A stretch of DNA of 64,000 bases from Monarcha castaneiventris obscurior (GCA_026261815.1 JAMPIT010000230.1:34804501-34868500); one strand, 5' to 3'. Positions 1-12,921 are shown, counted from the first letter of the stretch. Numbers and translations are program-made. Notes: generated by a model not told the origin, from the letters alone.

Positions 1-3000
1 ACATGCTGACAAGGTTTGTAAAAAGTGTGGCCTTGTCCCATCCTCTGGCACATTATTATTTTCACATAGTAAGATGGTAATATCATCCTGTTGCAAAATT
101 GCTGGGAGCAGGGGCGATGTGGAGTTCAAAATTAGACATATGCTTGGACTGATCAACCAAATCTCTCTTGGCTGCTCTCTATGAGAAAATACAAGTAATT
201 TCATGATGTAAAGATTTAGTATATGTTATTTAATTTTACTCTCTTTTATAATGCTTTAGTACACAAGGGAGCAAAACTTTTCCCGTGTATGCTTTTGGAA
301 CACTAATCCTTTCTGTAGGTCCACAGATTTTGTAGTCTGGGATGACACTGTTATGAAATCACAGAAACAGGAGTCTCTGCTTTCATGCTGCTCTCAAACT
401 ATTTCCCCAGCCATCTTTTAAAGGATCCCCAAACTCCTTTGTTTATTATCCTCTAAATTAAACAGCTGTAAAGATGCTAGATCATTCTCAGCGTATTCCA
501 TGCTGTCATATAAGGTTTATGAATGTAGTTCTCTCTTCTTGGTCTCACTTTACTTATTGTAAACTTTTCATGATTCTGTTACATGAAATATTCCCAGCAT
601 GTTTAATATCTGTGTCTGTCGAAAAAGCTATTCATGAGAATCACTTGGGATCAGCTTTGTCTTAGACAATAACCATTCACAAGTAGTTTATTTTGCATTT
701 GGCACATGGGCCAGATCCTTAATGCAACTCTTAAAGCCCATACATAAATTGAAGGTCCCTTTTGAATTCATTAACCCAGCTGCATATTGAGAGGTGATTT
801 CATTTGGTTTTCAGTTCTACCTGTACTATTAAAATGCTCCACAATCACCCAAGGGCGTTGATGTGGATGGCTTTATTGAAATTTTACAATCTGAGCAAAC
901 ATCCTGTTGGTTAATTTGCAGGACAATGATAGGCTTCACATCTGAATGTATTTCTAATCCCATCACACCTTGTAAAACTAGTACCTTTTATTCGTCACTG
1001 AAATGATTTCTTTTTACATAGTCTTTCAGTCTCTCTCTTCAAGACTGTCTTGCATAGAGCATTGAACACTCCTTTTTCTCTGAATCCTTCCTCTTTTTTA
1101 ACAGACAACATTCTAACAGCAGAAGTGGCTAGAAATTTTTTTCCCTTTGTTTTGTCAGAAATATCAGTTGAATAAACCAAATGCATGAAACTGTATCTGA
1201 GAAAAGTTTCATGGGACTGGAAAGGACATTTTGTTCAGAAAAAGAATTAATGACTGTGGTCCCAGAAGCACCAATTACTTTGGTGTATAATGCATTTGTA
1301 TGGAAAATGCAGCATCAAGTCTCTGTTCTGCCTAATTCAGACCAGCACCTTCAACCAGCAGCTCCACATTCCAGCTTCATGCTTGCCGAACAAGTTACTG
1401 ATTATTCTGCAAGGAAAGACATCAATCCTTCTTTCATTTGTCATGAGAGAAAGAAAGAAAAGGAGGAAGACAAGGAGAGGTCACCTCATCATGTTGGTAT
1501 GAAACTGGAATCTTTCAAAATCTTGCACTTGTCTGACCAAGATTCAAATCTGCCAGTCTGTGGTTCAGTGTTGGATGCTTCAGATTTTAGACTTTGGGCA
1601 CATAATGGATTAGATTGAAATGCTATGTTAATGAAGTACCATTCAGGAATGGAGCTGTCACAGCACATTTTAGTGCAATTTCATTAAAGTCTCTTATCAA
1701 TTGCATGTGTTTGCCTATAGCAGTACCTTCACAATTTCTGGGTGTCTAGAGTTTGCTTGCCCACTTTACATCATTTCTAGAGGACTCTCTGTCCCTGTGA
1801 ATTTTAGGATCACTTAATTAAAATTAAAATTGCTGAAAAATCAGATGAGATTAAAAGGCCCCTTTAACAGGGCTTGAAGCACTTCTTGATCCTTTTGGAT
1901 TTGGAGAAGTGTCAACTCCTTAAAAGGGTACAATCCAGCTCTTTCACTCTGCAGTCTGCTTTATGTTGTTACATCTCAGTATAATTTTCAATAGAGATCT
2001 GAGGTCTTCAAACTGTGCTTGGAACTGCAGATGTCACTTTGAAGTCAATGGCAGCTTTGACACACCACTGCTTTTTGCTGCATCAGAACAGACCTTTGTC
2101 AGTGTCTCCAAAAGTATGGAGGGTTAATATGTGGTGTGAGTTTCTTTGTAAACTGCATTGCATGTTACATGAAGTGGGAATATCCCCAGTACGTGTCTTT
2201 CCAAAAATTATATTCCATCAGGTCTTGAATAATCTAACATCCTCCTTTAACTGAGTGTAAATTAAACAATTTTATATAATAATAAGTATTATAATATTAT
2301 GTGTAATAACTCATCCAAGAGATTGGCAATAACTGTATGCCTTTTCTGGAAGAAAGAGTGTTATTTTTTTCTATACTATGCAGTGAGATTTATTTTACAA
2401 ATTAACATTAATGTTAAACATGCAGCACTGTATCTGACTAACAGTTACTGTGGCCCTAATAAAGTAGTTAAGGAGTTCAGCCAAAAGTACTCCTTGAAGT
2501 TTTACTTGTTCTCTTTTCCATATAGCAATCATTAGCCCTACAGGCATTCTTTGCCTACATGTAGTAATATGATAATGAACACAGTAACAGCTTTGTTCAC
2601 AACCTATCTTTGATTTCTTGCCCTTGACATTCCTCCTCCTCTGGCTAGTCTTTTTCTGTTTCAGAGCTAAATGATTTATCATCTTGTCAGTGGATTTCTT
2701 CTACACCTTGTATTTATTTGTCCCACCCTATGCCTCCCAGTAATTTTTATGTGGTTTTTGCATTGTTTGTCAATGTCTTGACAGTTCTCAGAACCTGACA
2801 CACAGTAACGGTGTGTGGCCAGGAGGAGAACTTTCCACAGTAAAACAGGATTTTAAGCCATGGCTTAAAAATTTGTCATAGAAAATCCACAGATAAATGG
2901 AATTGCTTGTTTTCCACAAACACATTGGTAAGACACAAGATACTATGTCAGATCTTCCTCTGTTGTCTGGACAGGTCTGAACCCAATTCCTAATGCTTCA

Positions 3001-3880
3001 TACAGTTTCCTCTAGAACTATTTTATTGTTAATTAAAACCTGGCTATGGTAGGGTCAAGGCTTTAAATGATGTGACACTGAACTAAAAATAGGACGAAGA
3101 GACTGATGTGTGACAGACAGTTCTTGTAGCAGACGGATTAGAATTAATTAGAGAAGTTAAATTTAAGTTCAAAGCTACAGATGGTTTATGTTATTATAAA
3201 AAAAAATCAATTAACATTTTAAAAGCTCTCCCCATGTTAGCAATCAAGTCACAAGTTAAAACACTCTTGGACTTGTGCAATAAGCTCCAGTTCTTCCAGT
3301 TACCTGGTGCTCAGCCAATTTCCCAACTGTGCCTATAATAGTGCATTAACAGCCATCCAGTCTGTTCCCCAAGCACAATATTGGATCTGTCACTGCAACA
3401 AATTGCAGATCAGTGACCTCAGTGGTAAATGTTTAGTATTGTGTTTGGCCTGGGTGTTGTATTTTTGATCCAAAACAAAGGCAGAGATTCAAGACAAACA
3501 CCAATGTTCTCTATAACCTTGCACCTCATGTTTTAAAATTAAAGTGACATAGAGGAAACGGCATTTTAAACAGTAAAAAGATGAGCTGTTCCCCTCTCCT
3601 TCATTATTTGTCTTTTTGGTGGTATTTTCATGGAAAAATATGGCAGGAAAAAAGAAAAAGAAAAATAATGAGTAACAGCTTGCGTGTCTTTGGCATCAAA
3701 TGTAGGGAAGAAGTGTCTTTCCTGAGGCAAAGAAGTTTCACAGCAATGGGCTGGGACCAGTGAGCCGGGTCAGCTGTGCGAGCTACATATGAATAAGCAA
3801 TTGGTGCAGTGTGCTGGGGGCGGTCTGCAGAGCTGTGCTTAGTGGGTTAAAAGTACTCAGGATCCAGAACAAAAACTTCG
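1..3880. other. Unique AT-rich DNA, no recognised gene
   Basis: Mostly single-copy AT-rich sequence. The longest open frame (1181-1618, plus, 145 codons) has no recognisable domain, shows low-complexity Lys/Glu runs in its middle, overlaps a second open frame and lacks convincing flanking splice or promoter signals, so I treat it as chance. The stretch around 2274-2302 is a run of A and T with weak dyad symmetry. No dispersed repeat is recognised. Undetected exons or regulatory elements cannot be excluded by eye. Confidence 0.6.
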
Positions 3881-3917
3881 GTTGTGTGTTGTGTTGTGTT
3901 GTGTTGTGTTGTGTTGG
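3881..3917. repeat. (TTGTG)n pentanucleotide microsatellite
   Basis: A pure GTGTT/TTGTG array of about six to seven units follows a short TGTG lead-in and ends in GGGG. It creates spurious open frames rich in Cys/Val on plus and Thr/Gln/His on minus. Such arrays are common in avian noncoding DNA and are often length-polymorphic. Confidence 0.93.
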
Positions 3918-4504
3918 GGAGTTGCTTTGGTTTACTAGATCCAAGGACTGCATGCCTCTCTGTTGTGGGAGCATTAAGTGTGTTCCTGGAACACCTCCTC
4001 TCATTTAGTGACATCTCAGTGCAATGAAGCTTGGATACACCAGAGCTGCTGTGCAATGTGAACAGTAACAGAGTAAAAAGAGGTGAACATAAGTCTTACT
4101 TCAAAACTCACTACCAGTCTGAATGACATAGGGAGCTAGACAACACAGACTTGTGTCTAGGAAGTGAAATAATAATTCAGCAAGGTTCATTTTGGTGTCA
4201 AGAGGCATGAATAAGTAATATCCAAAAGCATCTTGGTATTCATGGACATAAAATGTTATATCATTTTATGACATTGTCATCATTATATTGCCATGTACTC
4301 CCCATCATTTCTACCTTCAATAAATAATAGTGTGACCTATGGAGGCTGTCTGCTAGATGAGGATGACTTTTCAATGATGTTTAAATAAAAATACGTTTAG
4401 GCATCCTGGAATTTAACTTTGAACAAATGTGGATGTTACTTTTTCCATTATAATGCAGATTTGGTGCCCTTTCTAGCTGACCATCCTGCTGTAAGTATGG
4501 TCTG

Positions 4505-4556
4505 CTCTTGGGATAGATGCAATGGCACTCCTCTTGGGATAGATGCAAAGGCACTG
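4505..4556. repeat. 26-bp tandem duplication
   Basis: Two directly adjacent 26-bp copies (4505-4530 and 4531-4556) begin CTCTTGGGATAGATGCAA and differ at two positions by eye. Nothing similar is seen on either side, so this is an isolated local duplication, probably recent given the high identity. There is no sign that it belongs to a larger satellite. Confidence 0.9.
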
Positions 4557-4968
4557 CTCAAGGAATTATTTATTGTTACTGTAAGTCCAGTTGGATACTG
4601 CAACACTTCACAAATTGGACTCCAGCAATCAAATGAGGCTCTTCCCTTCACTTTGTGGCCTGAGCATATTATTTAAGCTGACAAGTATACCAGATCTTAA
4701 AAAAGACAGTAAGACTATGGATGAACAGTTAATGTGGACTGAGCCCTGAGCAAATAGAACAGCTGAAAGTACATTTTGGCCAGGTGTTGAGCTGTTCCAG
4801 AGTCTGTGCAATGAGACAGGGTGGTCCTTCAGAGACCTCCTACCTTGGTAGCAAAAACCTAGGCCTGACTCCTAGCACCGCATTATTAAATGTGAATTTC
4901 AGCTTTATTTTTGTTTAAAAAAATACTACTGTTTATTTCATTCTATTTTTTTATTACTCAGTACTGTA

Positions 4969-5508
4969 AAATCATAGAATCATGGAAATATTTAGTTTGG
5001 AAAAAACCTCTAAAATCATCAAGTCCAGCTACTAACCTAACACTGCCAAGTCCACCACTAAACTGTGTCCCCAAGTGCCACAGCTGCACCTCTTAAATAC
5101 CTCCAGGGATGGTGATTCAACCACGTCCCTGGGCAGCCTGTTCCTGTGTTTGATCAGCCTTTCAATGAAGAAATTGTTCCTAACATCTAATCTAAACCTC
5201 CCCGGGCACAATTTGACAACATTTCTACTCATTACTTGTTGCCTACGAGAGGAGACCGATTCCCCACATTGCTACAGCCTCCTTTCAGGTAGTTGTAAAG
5301 AGTGAAAAGGTCGCCTCTGAGCTTTCTTTTCTCCGGGCTAAACACCCCCAGCTTCTTCAGCCACTCCTCAAAGGACTTGTGCTCCAAGCCCTTCACCAGC
5401 TTCATTCTCTTTTCTGGACATGCTCCAGCACGGCAATGTCCTGTTTGTAGTGAGGGGCCCAAACCTGGACACAGGATTTGAGGTGCAGCCTCACCAGTGC
5501 TGAGCACT
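4969..5508 (-). mobile_element. CR1 LINE, 5'-truncated 3' end with C-terminal RT-ORF remnant
   Basis: On the plus strand the block opens with the CR1 terminal octamer pattern (ATCATAGAATCATGG), so the element is inserted in minus orientation with its 3' end at about 4969. Read on the minus strand it encodes the familiar C-terminal tail of the CR1 ORF2 reverse transcriptase. That tail includes a [21 protein letters not shown] stretch, a [15 protein letters not shown] stretch, [15 protein letters not shown] and [19 protein letters not shown]. The frame is broken into two pieces (about 5232-5507 and 5032-5232), so it is not functional. The 5' end stops abruptly after the ALVRLHL segment, typical of CR1 5' truncation. 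Sequence likeness to the family is high, suggesting a fairly young copy. CR1 copies by target-primed reverse transcription and is the dominant LINE in birds. Confidence 0.95.
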
Positions 5509-5510
5509 TA

Positions 5511-7968
5511 TAGATACAAGCCTCTGTACTCATATAAGCAGATGTTGCTCGTAGGTGGAAATAACTCAAAACAAAACTGATTTTCAGTGTATCATCTGCC
5601 ACATCATCCCCCAGAAGGCTGAGTGGCAACAGGCAAATTCACGGGGTCTCTGCCTCAACAGAGCGAGTTTGGATAAACATCCATGGAGAGGTAGGTACCC
5701 CTCCCACTGCTGTCTGAGGAGGAAAAAAGAAACTCCAAATTGCTCCAAAGGCAACAGCACAAGATGACCAGAGAGCTTTGCTTTCTCATGGACAGGCCCT
5801 GGCTGATATCTATTTGTAAGTCCATCGACCTGCATTAAGTGTATTTCCATAGTTACTTCTCTCAGGTGTCAGGAAGTAAACATTTGCAGTGCTGCCACTA
5901 ACCCGTTACAGTGATAATCTAACATTAAACTTTTTTTTTTGCTTACACCATTCACAGAAAATCAACAGTAATAACATCAGCAAATTCCCTGTGTGTTTTT
6001 GTCTTCACCATCCATTTATAGTCAAATGGACTTTATCAACAAAAATAGAAGTTGTTGAGATTAAACACATGATAAAAATTTTTAGTTTTGTATTTTGCTT
6101 CAACTTCAGCCTAGAAAATGCCTAATCAAAAGCAAATGACCAAATGCAGATTTATCAATGTTTGGAGCTGCTTGAATAAAAATATTAAATCAAACAGAAT
6201 TTGTCTCACAACTTTGAATCTTGTTTTTTAAAATTTAGCAAAACTAAGATTATGCATGCCAGGCACACTCGGAAAATTTTACTTCAGTTGAGATGAACAC
6301 AGTAAAATCAACAGAAATCTGTCTCAGTCTTTTTCTCTTTGACTCCTCTATTTGTTTCTAATTTTTTTTCCCTTTCTATACCTTTAGAAATGTTTCATTA
6401 ATTGGTATAAAATCTTTATTCAGTTGTAAATAATCCACGCTTCTGTGCACTGATTAAAGGTATCCCAAAAGTGGAATTACAAAGCAATACTCATAAATGT
6501 AACACATTAATCGTCTTCTATTATTTCTGAGTTATGGTTAAAAAAAGTATACTCTAAAGACCTATGCATTATTGATGGGCTTCTCTTAACATCATTTGTG
6601 ATTTCTCTAGTTTTTCTACTCTTTTTCTCTTTAGTAGTGTCAACTCTTAGGCATTCAGGAAAATCTCTTCTCAGGGCTGTTCTGCTGCCTTCCAGATCAT
6701 CATTCCAACATCTACCTTGGTGGAGAAGATGCTTTGGTACACAAACTCGTTTCCACATTCTCTTCTTTGCTTGTCATGTAATTTTACGTCCATTTTCATT
6801 TCACACACAAGTATCTTACAGTAATATCAGTCTCATGGAAATCAACTGGACTCACATTCAATCTAGTGACTCCTTAAATATTTTTATTTTTTATTTCAAA
6901 GCAAAAATTTATCCAATAATTTCTGTGCATTGTTACTGCTCCCTCTAGAATGGCACTGTCCTTTCTTTGCAAAAAAATTAGACCTTTTGATCTTTTATTT
7001 TATTACCATGTGTTTAGATTAAAATTACATTTGGGCCCATTACATTATACAGTATTATTTCCTGTAGAACTCTAAGAGATATTTTCTTTCAAACTGATTT
7101 GGTTTCTCTGTTGTATTTGTCCTCTTTCTTATGACTTATTTATTAAGAGAATCGGAGAATCATTTCACCAGTCTTCTCAGAAATGTCTATTTTGCTACCA
7201 CCCCACTCATACGCTATGATAGAGATCAATATCTTGGGGTTTGATACTCGTTGTTGAATACTTATTTTTTGGGGATTTTTTGTATTTTTATTTCTGTAGT
7301 GTCTTACAGATAGATAATACAGGAGTGCCGTTATGAAGCACAGCATACAAATACAAAGCAAATGAGTCCTTTCTCTGAAAAGCCTCTCATTTAAAGTATA
7401 ACAACAGTCTGCAGAATAAGATGCCATTGTGGTTTACAAAGCTGTAACACATATTTGTGCAGAAGATGCAGTACACCCACTGACAGTTGTGAATTACAGG
7501 TAAACTTGATCTTGTTCCAGGTGTGATTCAACACTGTAGAGAAAAGGTGGAGCCACAATTATAAGATACTGAACTGAGTTGTTTTGCCCCGGGCTTCCTC
7601 AGAGCAACTGCACCATTTCCACTTCAGCACTGGCTTATATCAGCCTTGCTGTAATGTCAACAGAGCAAGTTTTAGAAGCAGACAGCCTAATACGTAAAAA
7701 TAACCCAACTACAAGCACCCTTCAGTCCAGTCTCCTCTCTAGATTTTCCCATTGTATGGAAAAGGCAAGTTTGCATGCCTTTTAAATGCAAGTCTCTAGC
7801 TCACATCAAAACCTGAATTCCTCTAAAGTATCTGGACTTTAAACTCTGATGGGAAATGACACCTTGGTAAAAGTGAGATACCTAAGTACCACTTAGGGTT
7901 TTAAGCTAAATCTTTGGGGATTTATTCTCATCATGTTTAATCAATTTAAAACTTACAAAGTTGCTTGA
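5511..7968. other. Unique AT-rich DNA, no recognised gene
   Basis: Overlapping open frames on both strands at 5555-5850 directly follow the CR1 fragment but do not continue the CR1 protein and resemble nothing I know. The interval 6100-7140 is very AT-rich. I see no dispersed repeat, RNA gene or splice-flanked frame here. Confidence 0.6.
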
Positions 7969-7970
7969 TT

Positions 7971-8036
7971 TTTGGTTTGGTTTGGTTTGGTTTGGTTTGG
8001 GTTGGTTTGGTTTGGTTTGGTTTGGTTTGGTTTGGT
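7971..8036. repeat. (TTTGG)n pentanucleotide microsatellite
   Basis: About thirteen TTTGG units with one interrupting GTTGG near 8001. It accounts for a minus-strand frame made of repeated Lys-Pro-Asn-Gln and a plus-strand Trp/Phe/Gly/Leu frame, which should not be read as proteins. An uninterrupted run of this length is likely to vary between individuals. Confidence 0.96.
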
Positions 8037-8037
8037 G

Positions 8038-8898
8038 GGTTTTACATCCGTGGTCAGATTTCACAGTATTGATCTTAATGGAATATATTCTACTTATTGC
8101 TTTGAGTGCAAGTGTAGAAGTTTCAGTGTTCAAAGCATCACATGAAGACTTTTAAATTTAGACCCTTACAAGAGCAGATGGGAAAATTTCATGCCCCCTA
8201 TGATTCTGTAATTTATCTGATATGATATCAGCTTGGTCAGATATTTCTGCTCTGTGAAAAATAGTTCAAGTTGATTTCATGGCTCAGGAAAACCTAAGAA
8301 AAAAGTCATACATTTAAGGTGAAATCTTCAACTGTAAATTACAACAAAAATGGAATGTGAAGCATTATTTGTTCATTAGGTGGATCTGTCTCTGTTAATG
8401 ATCCTGTACACATTTTGAGGAACAGACCTGACATGTATGTAGAGCACACCGCGAGTTTCCTTTTCAAATTTCCCACCAGATTTGGTTACCCAAATGTAAG
8501 TTGGAGGTGGGGTAGACTCAGTTTCTGTATTAGATGTTCTGATTGAAGATTTTGGATTTGATCACTCTCTAAGCAGATCTTCTTTGTAGGTGTTAACCTA
8601 GGAAATATTGCTGACAATACTTTCAATATTTCAGTCTGCACTGGAAGGTTTAACTGCCTCCCCAAAAAATTTATACAGTATCTGTGATCATCTAATAGAA
8701 AAAAATGTTTCATCATTCTCATGTGTCCCAGACATCAAATACTTTATTTGTCCAGAGTTCAGACTACAAAAAGAAAGTTATGCTCAAAATACAAATTGTA
8801 TAGTAGTACAATAGTTTAACATCATCGTTGAACCAGCATGTCCACAGAGAAAGACTTGATAGTAAATAACGAGTAAATGCGAATTACAGAGTGCAAAG
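8038..8898. other. Unique AT-rich DNA, no recognised gene
   Basis: Nothing beyond AT-rich single-copy sequence is visible between the TTTGG array and the start of the ERVL-type LTR. Short open frames on both strands at 8486-8814 overlap each other and carry no recognisable motif. Confidence 0.6.
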
Positions 8899-8899
8899 G

Positions 8900-9390
8900 T
8901 GTACCAGTTTGAAAACAAACCAGTGGGAGGTACTAAGTCAGAAAAACAATTTAATAGGGAAAGGAAAAAAAAAAAATAAAGGCAGAAAACACTGGTTTAA
9001 ACTGATAGAGTCAGGATACAACCTGACACCCGGTAGCAGTCTGATAAAATGGTGGCTGCAGTCCTCCTGAAGTGGTGGACATGTTCTGTCATAGCAGTGG
9101 TCCTGTAGAAGTGTCTGCTCTTCCTCAGAAGGTCCTGTGGTGGCTATGCAGCTCCTGCCCTCTGGGAATCCAGTGGAAAGGTGCCTGTGGTGTTCGGAAT
9201 CTCAGACTATATCCAGGAGGGAATGCTTGGTTCCTCCCTCTGGGCGGAGCATCTCACAATGGGATGATTAGTCATGAAGAAAGGCATTGATGGGCCTATT
9301 AACAGAAGATAGTCCAGAAGGAGGAGGCAAGGAAACCTGGTTTCAACAGCTCATGAAGATTGTAATAGACTATACTGCAACCCAAGACAA
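8900..9390 (-). mobile_element. Solo LTR, avian ERVL-type endogenous retrovirus
   Basis: Read on the minus strand this block has the order of a retroviral LTR and matches the songbird ERVL-type LTR pattern I remember. It runs from a Lys-free GC-richer U3, through GGATTCCCAGAGGGCAGG, CTTCTACAGGACCAC and AGGACTGCAGCCACCATTT, then GTCAGGTTGTATCCTGACTC, an ATTAAA polyadenylation-type signal (plus 8950-8955) and an end at TTTCAAACTGGTACA. The minus-strand 3' terminus is therefore at 8900, where the plus strand starts TGTACC. The other end is uncertain: similarity fades somewhere between 9360 and 9440. I see no polypurine tract, primer-binding site or pol-like frame beside it, so it looks like a solo LTR left by recombination. 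I could not find a convincing target-site duplication. Good preservation suggests a relatively recent insertion. Any remaining promoter activity would point toward lower coordinates. Confidence 0.82.
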
Positions 9391-12300
9391 AGTGGTAGCC
9401 AGTTTTAAGTTCAGCACCTTGTTTGGAGACTTCACCAATCTCAGTTTCTATGAGTTACTAACTTGAAAGCAGGAATCTATAGAACGCCCTTAGAAATCCT
9501 TTTGAATTTCTGTTCTTCAAACCACCAGCAGCCAACTTTTAAAGGTTGTGAGATGTTAATGGCTAGATGTCTAATAGGGATTTTCTGCTACTGTAGTACC
9601 GGCTGTGGCTTACAACCTGCAGCAATTAGGTATTTCTGCCTTGTGTTTGGCATTTTTCCAAGGGAAAGTCTTCAACAGGTATAGTCCTCCTCTCTCCAAT
9701 CCCACTTAGATCTGATTGTGCTGGCTGCCCCATCCCCTGCAGCGGATTGTGTCTTGGAGCTATTCCATGCCCACGATGGGAATGTCCTTTAGGTACTCCA
9801 TGAAGACTTTCATCTCCGTCTATTACTGTACCAAACGACCAACAAACTGCAGAGCAGGTGGAAGTCAATTGGCACTCTGTAGGAATTCTTTCTGGAGAAA
9901 TTTGTTAATTATAATTGCTATAGTACAAATCAGGTTGAAAGATGCTTGTTCAAAAAAATGTATGTGTTTTGGAACTGGCTGAAATTGTTCAAATTGCTGA
10001 CAATGTTCTTTTTCCTATTAAGCAGGAAAAAGAAACCAAAACAGAAAGGAACCAAGGAGAATCTTTGCTCAAGAAGGCACCCATGAAGCCATAACAAAGA
10101 AAATGTGTTTACAGAAAAGGAACTGAAACATAAATATTTTAATAATGCTCTTTAATTAATTAGCTTGATAGGCTACTGAGCCCATATTTCAAACTTAAAT
10201 ATCTATGTAATATATAAAATTGGACACAAAAATACCAGTCCTTTTGAATACTCTGACCAGTATCTTAAAAATTGCAAAAAAGTGTTTTGAATTTTACATT
10301 AATCTCATTCTGCTGCTTTAATATCCTTCTTATAAATAAGATATTTGAACTTCTATAGGAATTGCTATTACTTTTCAATTCACCATACAATATGTTCCTC
10401 TGCATATAAAGCACATATAAATTAGTTTAAATGTTCATAATACCTTCTCATGAGTTTCATTAACTTGCATAATTATGCAGACAAGATACCACAGTAGATG
10501 ATGGAACTGAGGTTGACAGAGCACATCAATAATTTAAGACAAAATGCATTACAAGGAGCCTCTAACCCCAAAACCCAAATGTTATAAATGAGGAAATTCA
10601 GAGCTAAAATTACATTTTAAGGATATATTAACCTGTGAAACTATAACAATATTTTAAGATGGACACCTAAATAAATATAATTGGACCCAAAATTACCTTT
10701 CCCACAATCATTTTAACATAACAACCCTTATCCTGAAGAATTATGATCATTCTTGAATTTCTTCATTATAAATAGCCATACTGACATCAGTGGGAGTACT
10801 CATAGTGCTTAATAATTAAGCAGCTGCATGATCCTTGGAAGAATCTTGAGGGCAAGTAGTTTACTTTTAGATACATCTTCTTCATTATATAACTACAGGG
10901 ATTTATGCCAAAGAGGTGTCTCCAACGTCTGAGGTTTACATTGACCTTCTCTTTCTCCTGCCATTAGGACAATTTGTCATGGGTTGTGCATGGTGCCACA
11001 GCCTTATGTGGGAGTAGGAGCAGAGGCAAGTTTGTGGCCTATAGTAAGGCTCAGAAATAGAGGGAAGAGAAAGGACAGCATAAGGTTGCCCTTTGGAGCA
11101 GACACACAAATCTATGTTTTGGTGATATTTAAGTCGGAGTTTGAATTATTTATTTGGAAGTTACCTCTGTAAGATTATTTTTTAAAAATATAAATATATA
11201 TCATTGGAACACTTAATTATTTCTGGAGTAATTACTGATCAACACATATGGACAGCTGTGATGTTTGATAAAACTGCAGCTGAGCTGATAATTTTATTTT
11301 TGTAACTACAACATCAGTTGATAATAACCTTGAAGAACATAAAACCCCCTAGAAAATCTTGTGACATCAGTGAAGCTGGCTGTGTATTATTTCCCATCCC
11401 TGTTATTCGTGTTATTTTGACGAGGAACACAATTTGCCTCATTTTCCAATTTATTTTACGTTTGTTGTCCTAAAGAATGTGCTTCTGGTATCACCAACAT
11501 TTCTGTATATTTGATACATTCTAAATTAAAAGGTAATGTGCTGGCCCAGCAACAACAAGGAGGATCTCCTTTGCAGCGTCTAGTAACAAAGGTTTCAATA
11601 AAAGAAAAGACATCTGCAAGAATAAATGTATTTTATAAGACAGACTTGCAATGAGGATAGTAGGTATAAAACCAAAGTGCATCCATTCTCTGGACAGATT
11701 TACCACTGTGAGGATTTGCTAGCATAGCCAAAGACAGTGCTGCAATTGTCAGTAATTGGCCTTCCCCTGTATTCCCAATAAAAAGACTACAATCTGGAGG
11801 GAAGAAAACTGTATAAAAGAAAAGGTACCTTCTCATATATGAAGGCTGCTTTGCCAGGAACTGCAGGGTGCTGAAAGTGTAATATGTGAAACTTGAATTA
11901 TAGTTGACTGGTCTGGTGATAAAGACGGGACTTCTTCCCCTTAGGTTAGAAATAGTTCATGAACATACAGTTCACTTGAAATGAAGATGGAAATTCTGCA
12001 TTGTCTGATGTATCTTATATGGAAAAGGAAGACCAGAAAGCAGCTTTTGGGGAAATACTATTTCTTATTCATGCTCTGGGTACGTGTATGAGATTGTAGA
12101 TTTATAGACTTATTTTTCCTTTAGATAGTATCTATCCTGCTGTGCAGTTCATTGCCCACAGAGAAGTGTTTCAAGGCAGAGCTTGAGCACATGTTACTAG
12201 TGATGGATGAAAAAGCTGATTTTCAGAATCAAATGACAGTTGAGCTGGGCACTCCTTTTCCTAAAAATATCTGTGTTCTCTAATATATAATGATCTGTGA

Positions 12301-12907
12301 CAGATGTGACCCAGATATACCTTTTTACTGGTCAGTTGTGGTCTGCAAGTAACGAATTATGTGAACTATGGAAACAATTTATATCTGGCAGTCACAGTAA
12401 AAATTTTGTTGAATGGCAGCAATTTATATGTACTTAGGAAGATTGTATAACTTAATTAATAACTGCTGACATGACCAGCAGATAGCAGAAGATGCAGTCC
12501 TTGGGTAATGCTGTCCAGTACGTGCCATCTTGAGGGGATGTGCTGATACAGGACTATATTACAGGATTGTCACTCTGTCAGGTAACACTGGAAGGTTATC
12601 AGAAAGAAGTGGGGCTGCCAGCTTTCACTCGGGAGCTCTTTTCTAATGCCAAAGTCTTAAAAATTGCACACTCTGGGGGGTTTTTTTATACATGATTCAT
12701 GGAAACATCACCTTTAGGTCAACCACGGAGCACGAGGCACAAGATATGTTCCAGTTGCCTTTACAGTGCAGCCTGGTGGCTGAGGCTGCTTGTCCCCAAG
12801 CACCGTTAGGGACCAGAATGTGGCAGTCCTCACACAGTAACCAAAAGGTGACTCCCTGATAGCTGACACTTGGTGAGGTGCAGGGCAGGTGAAAAACAGC
12901 CCAGGCA

Positions 12908-12921
12908 GAAAAAAAAAAAAA
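12908..12921. repeat. poly(A) tract
   Basis: An uninterrupted run of about thirteen A follows GGCAG. It is followed by CAAAATACTTTATTC, which reads as AATAAA on the minus strand. No upstream mRNA-like body or target-site duplication was recognised, so I do not call a processed pseudogene. Confidence 0.85.

Noticed and set aside
1181..1618. 145-codon plus-strand open frame as a gene
   Set aside because: It has no recognisable domain, overlaps another open frame, has low-complexity Lys/Glu content in its middle and lacks promoter or splice context. Frames of this length are expected by chance in 64 kb.
5032..5629. Open frames with clear similarity to a reverse transcriptase as a host gene
   Set aside because: They are broken pieces of the CR1 ORF2 C-terminus in a truncated LINE copy.
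7143..7170. CR1 3' terminus suggested by GAATCGGAGAATCATTTCA
   Set aside because: The match is limited to two octamer-like units, with no GGAAGGGACC-type block following.
7906..8133. Protein with repeated Lys-Pro-Asn-Gln
   Set aside because: It is entirely the translation of the TTTGG microsatellite.
9626..9868. His/Gly-rich minus-strand frame as the internal region of the adjacent ERVL
   Set aside because: It shows no gag, pol or env motif, and no polypurine tract separates it from the LTR.
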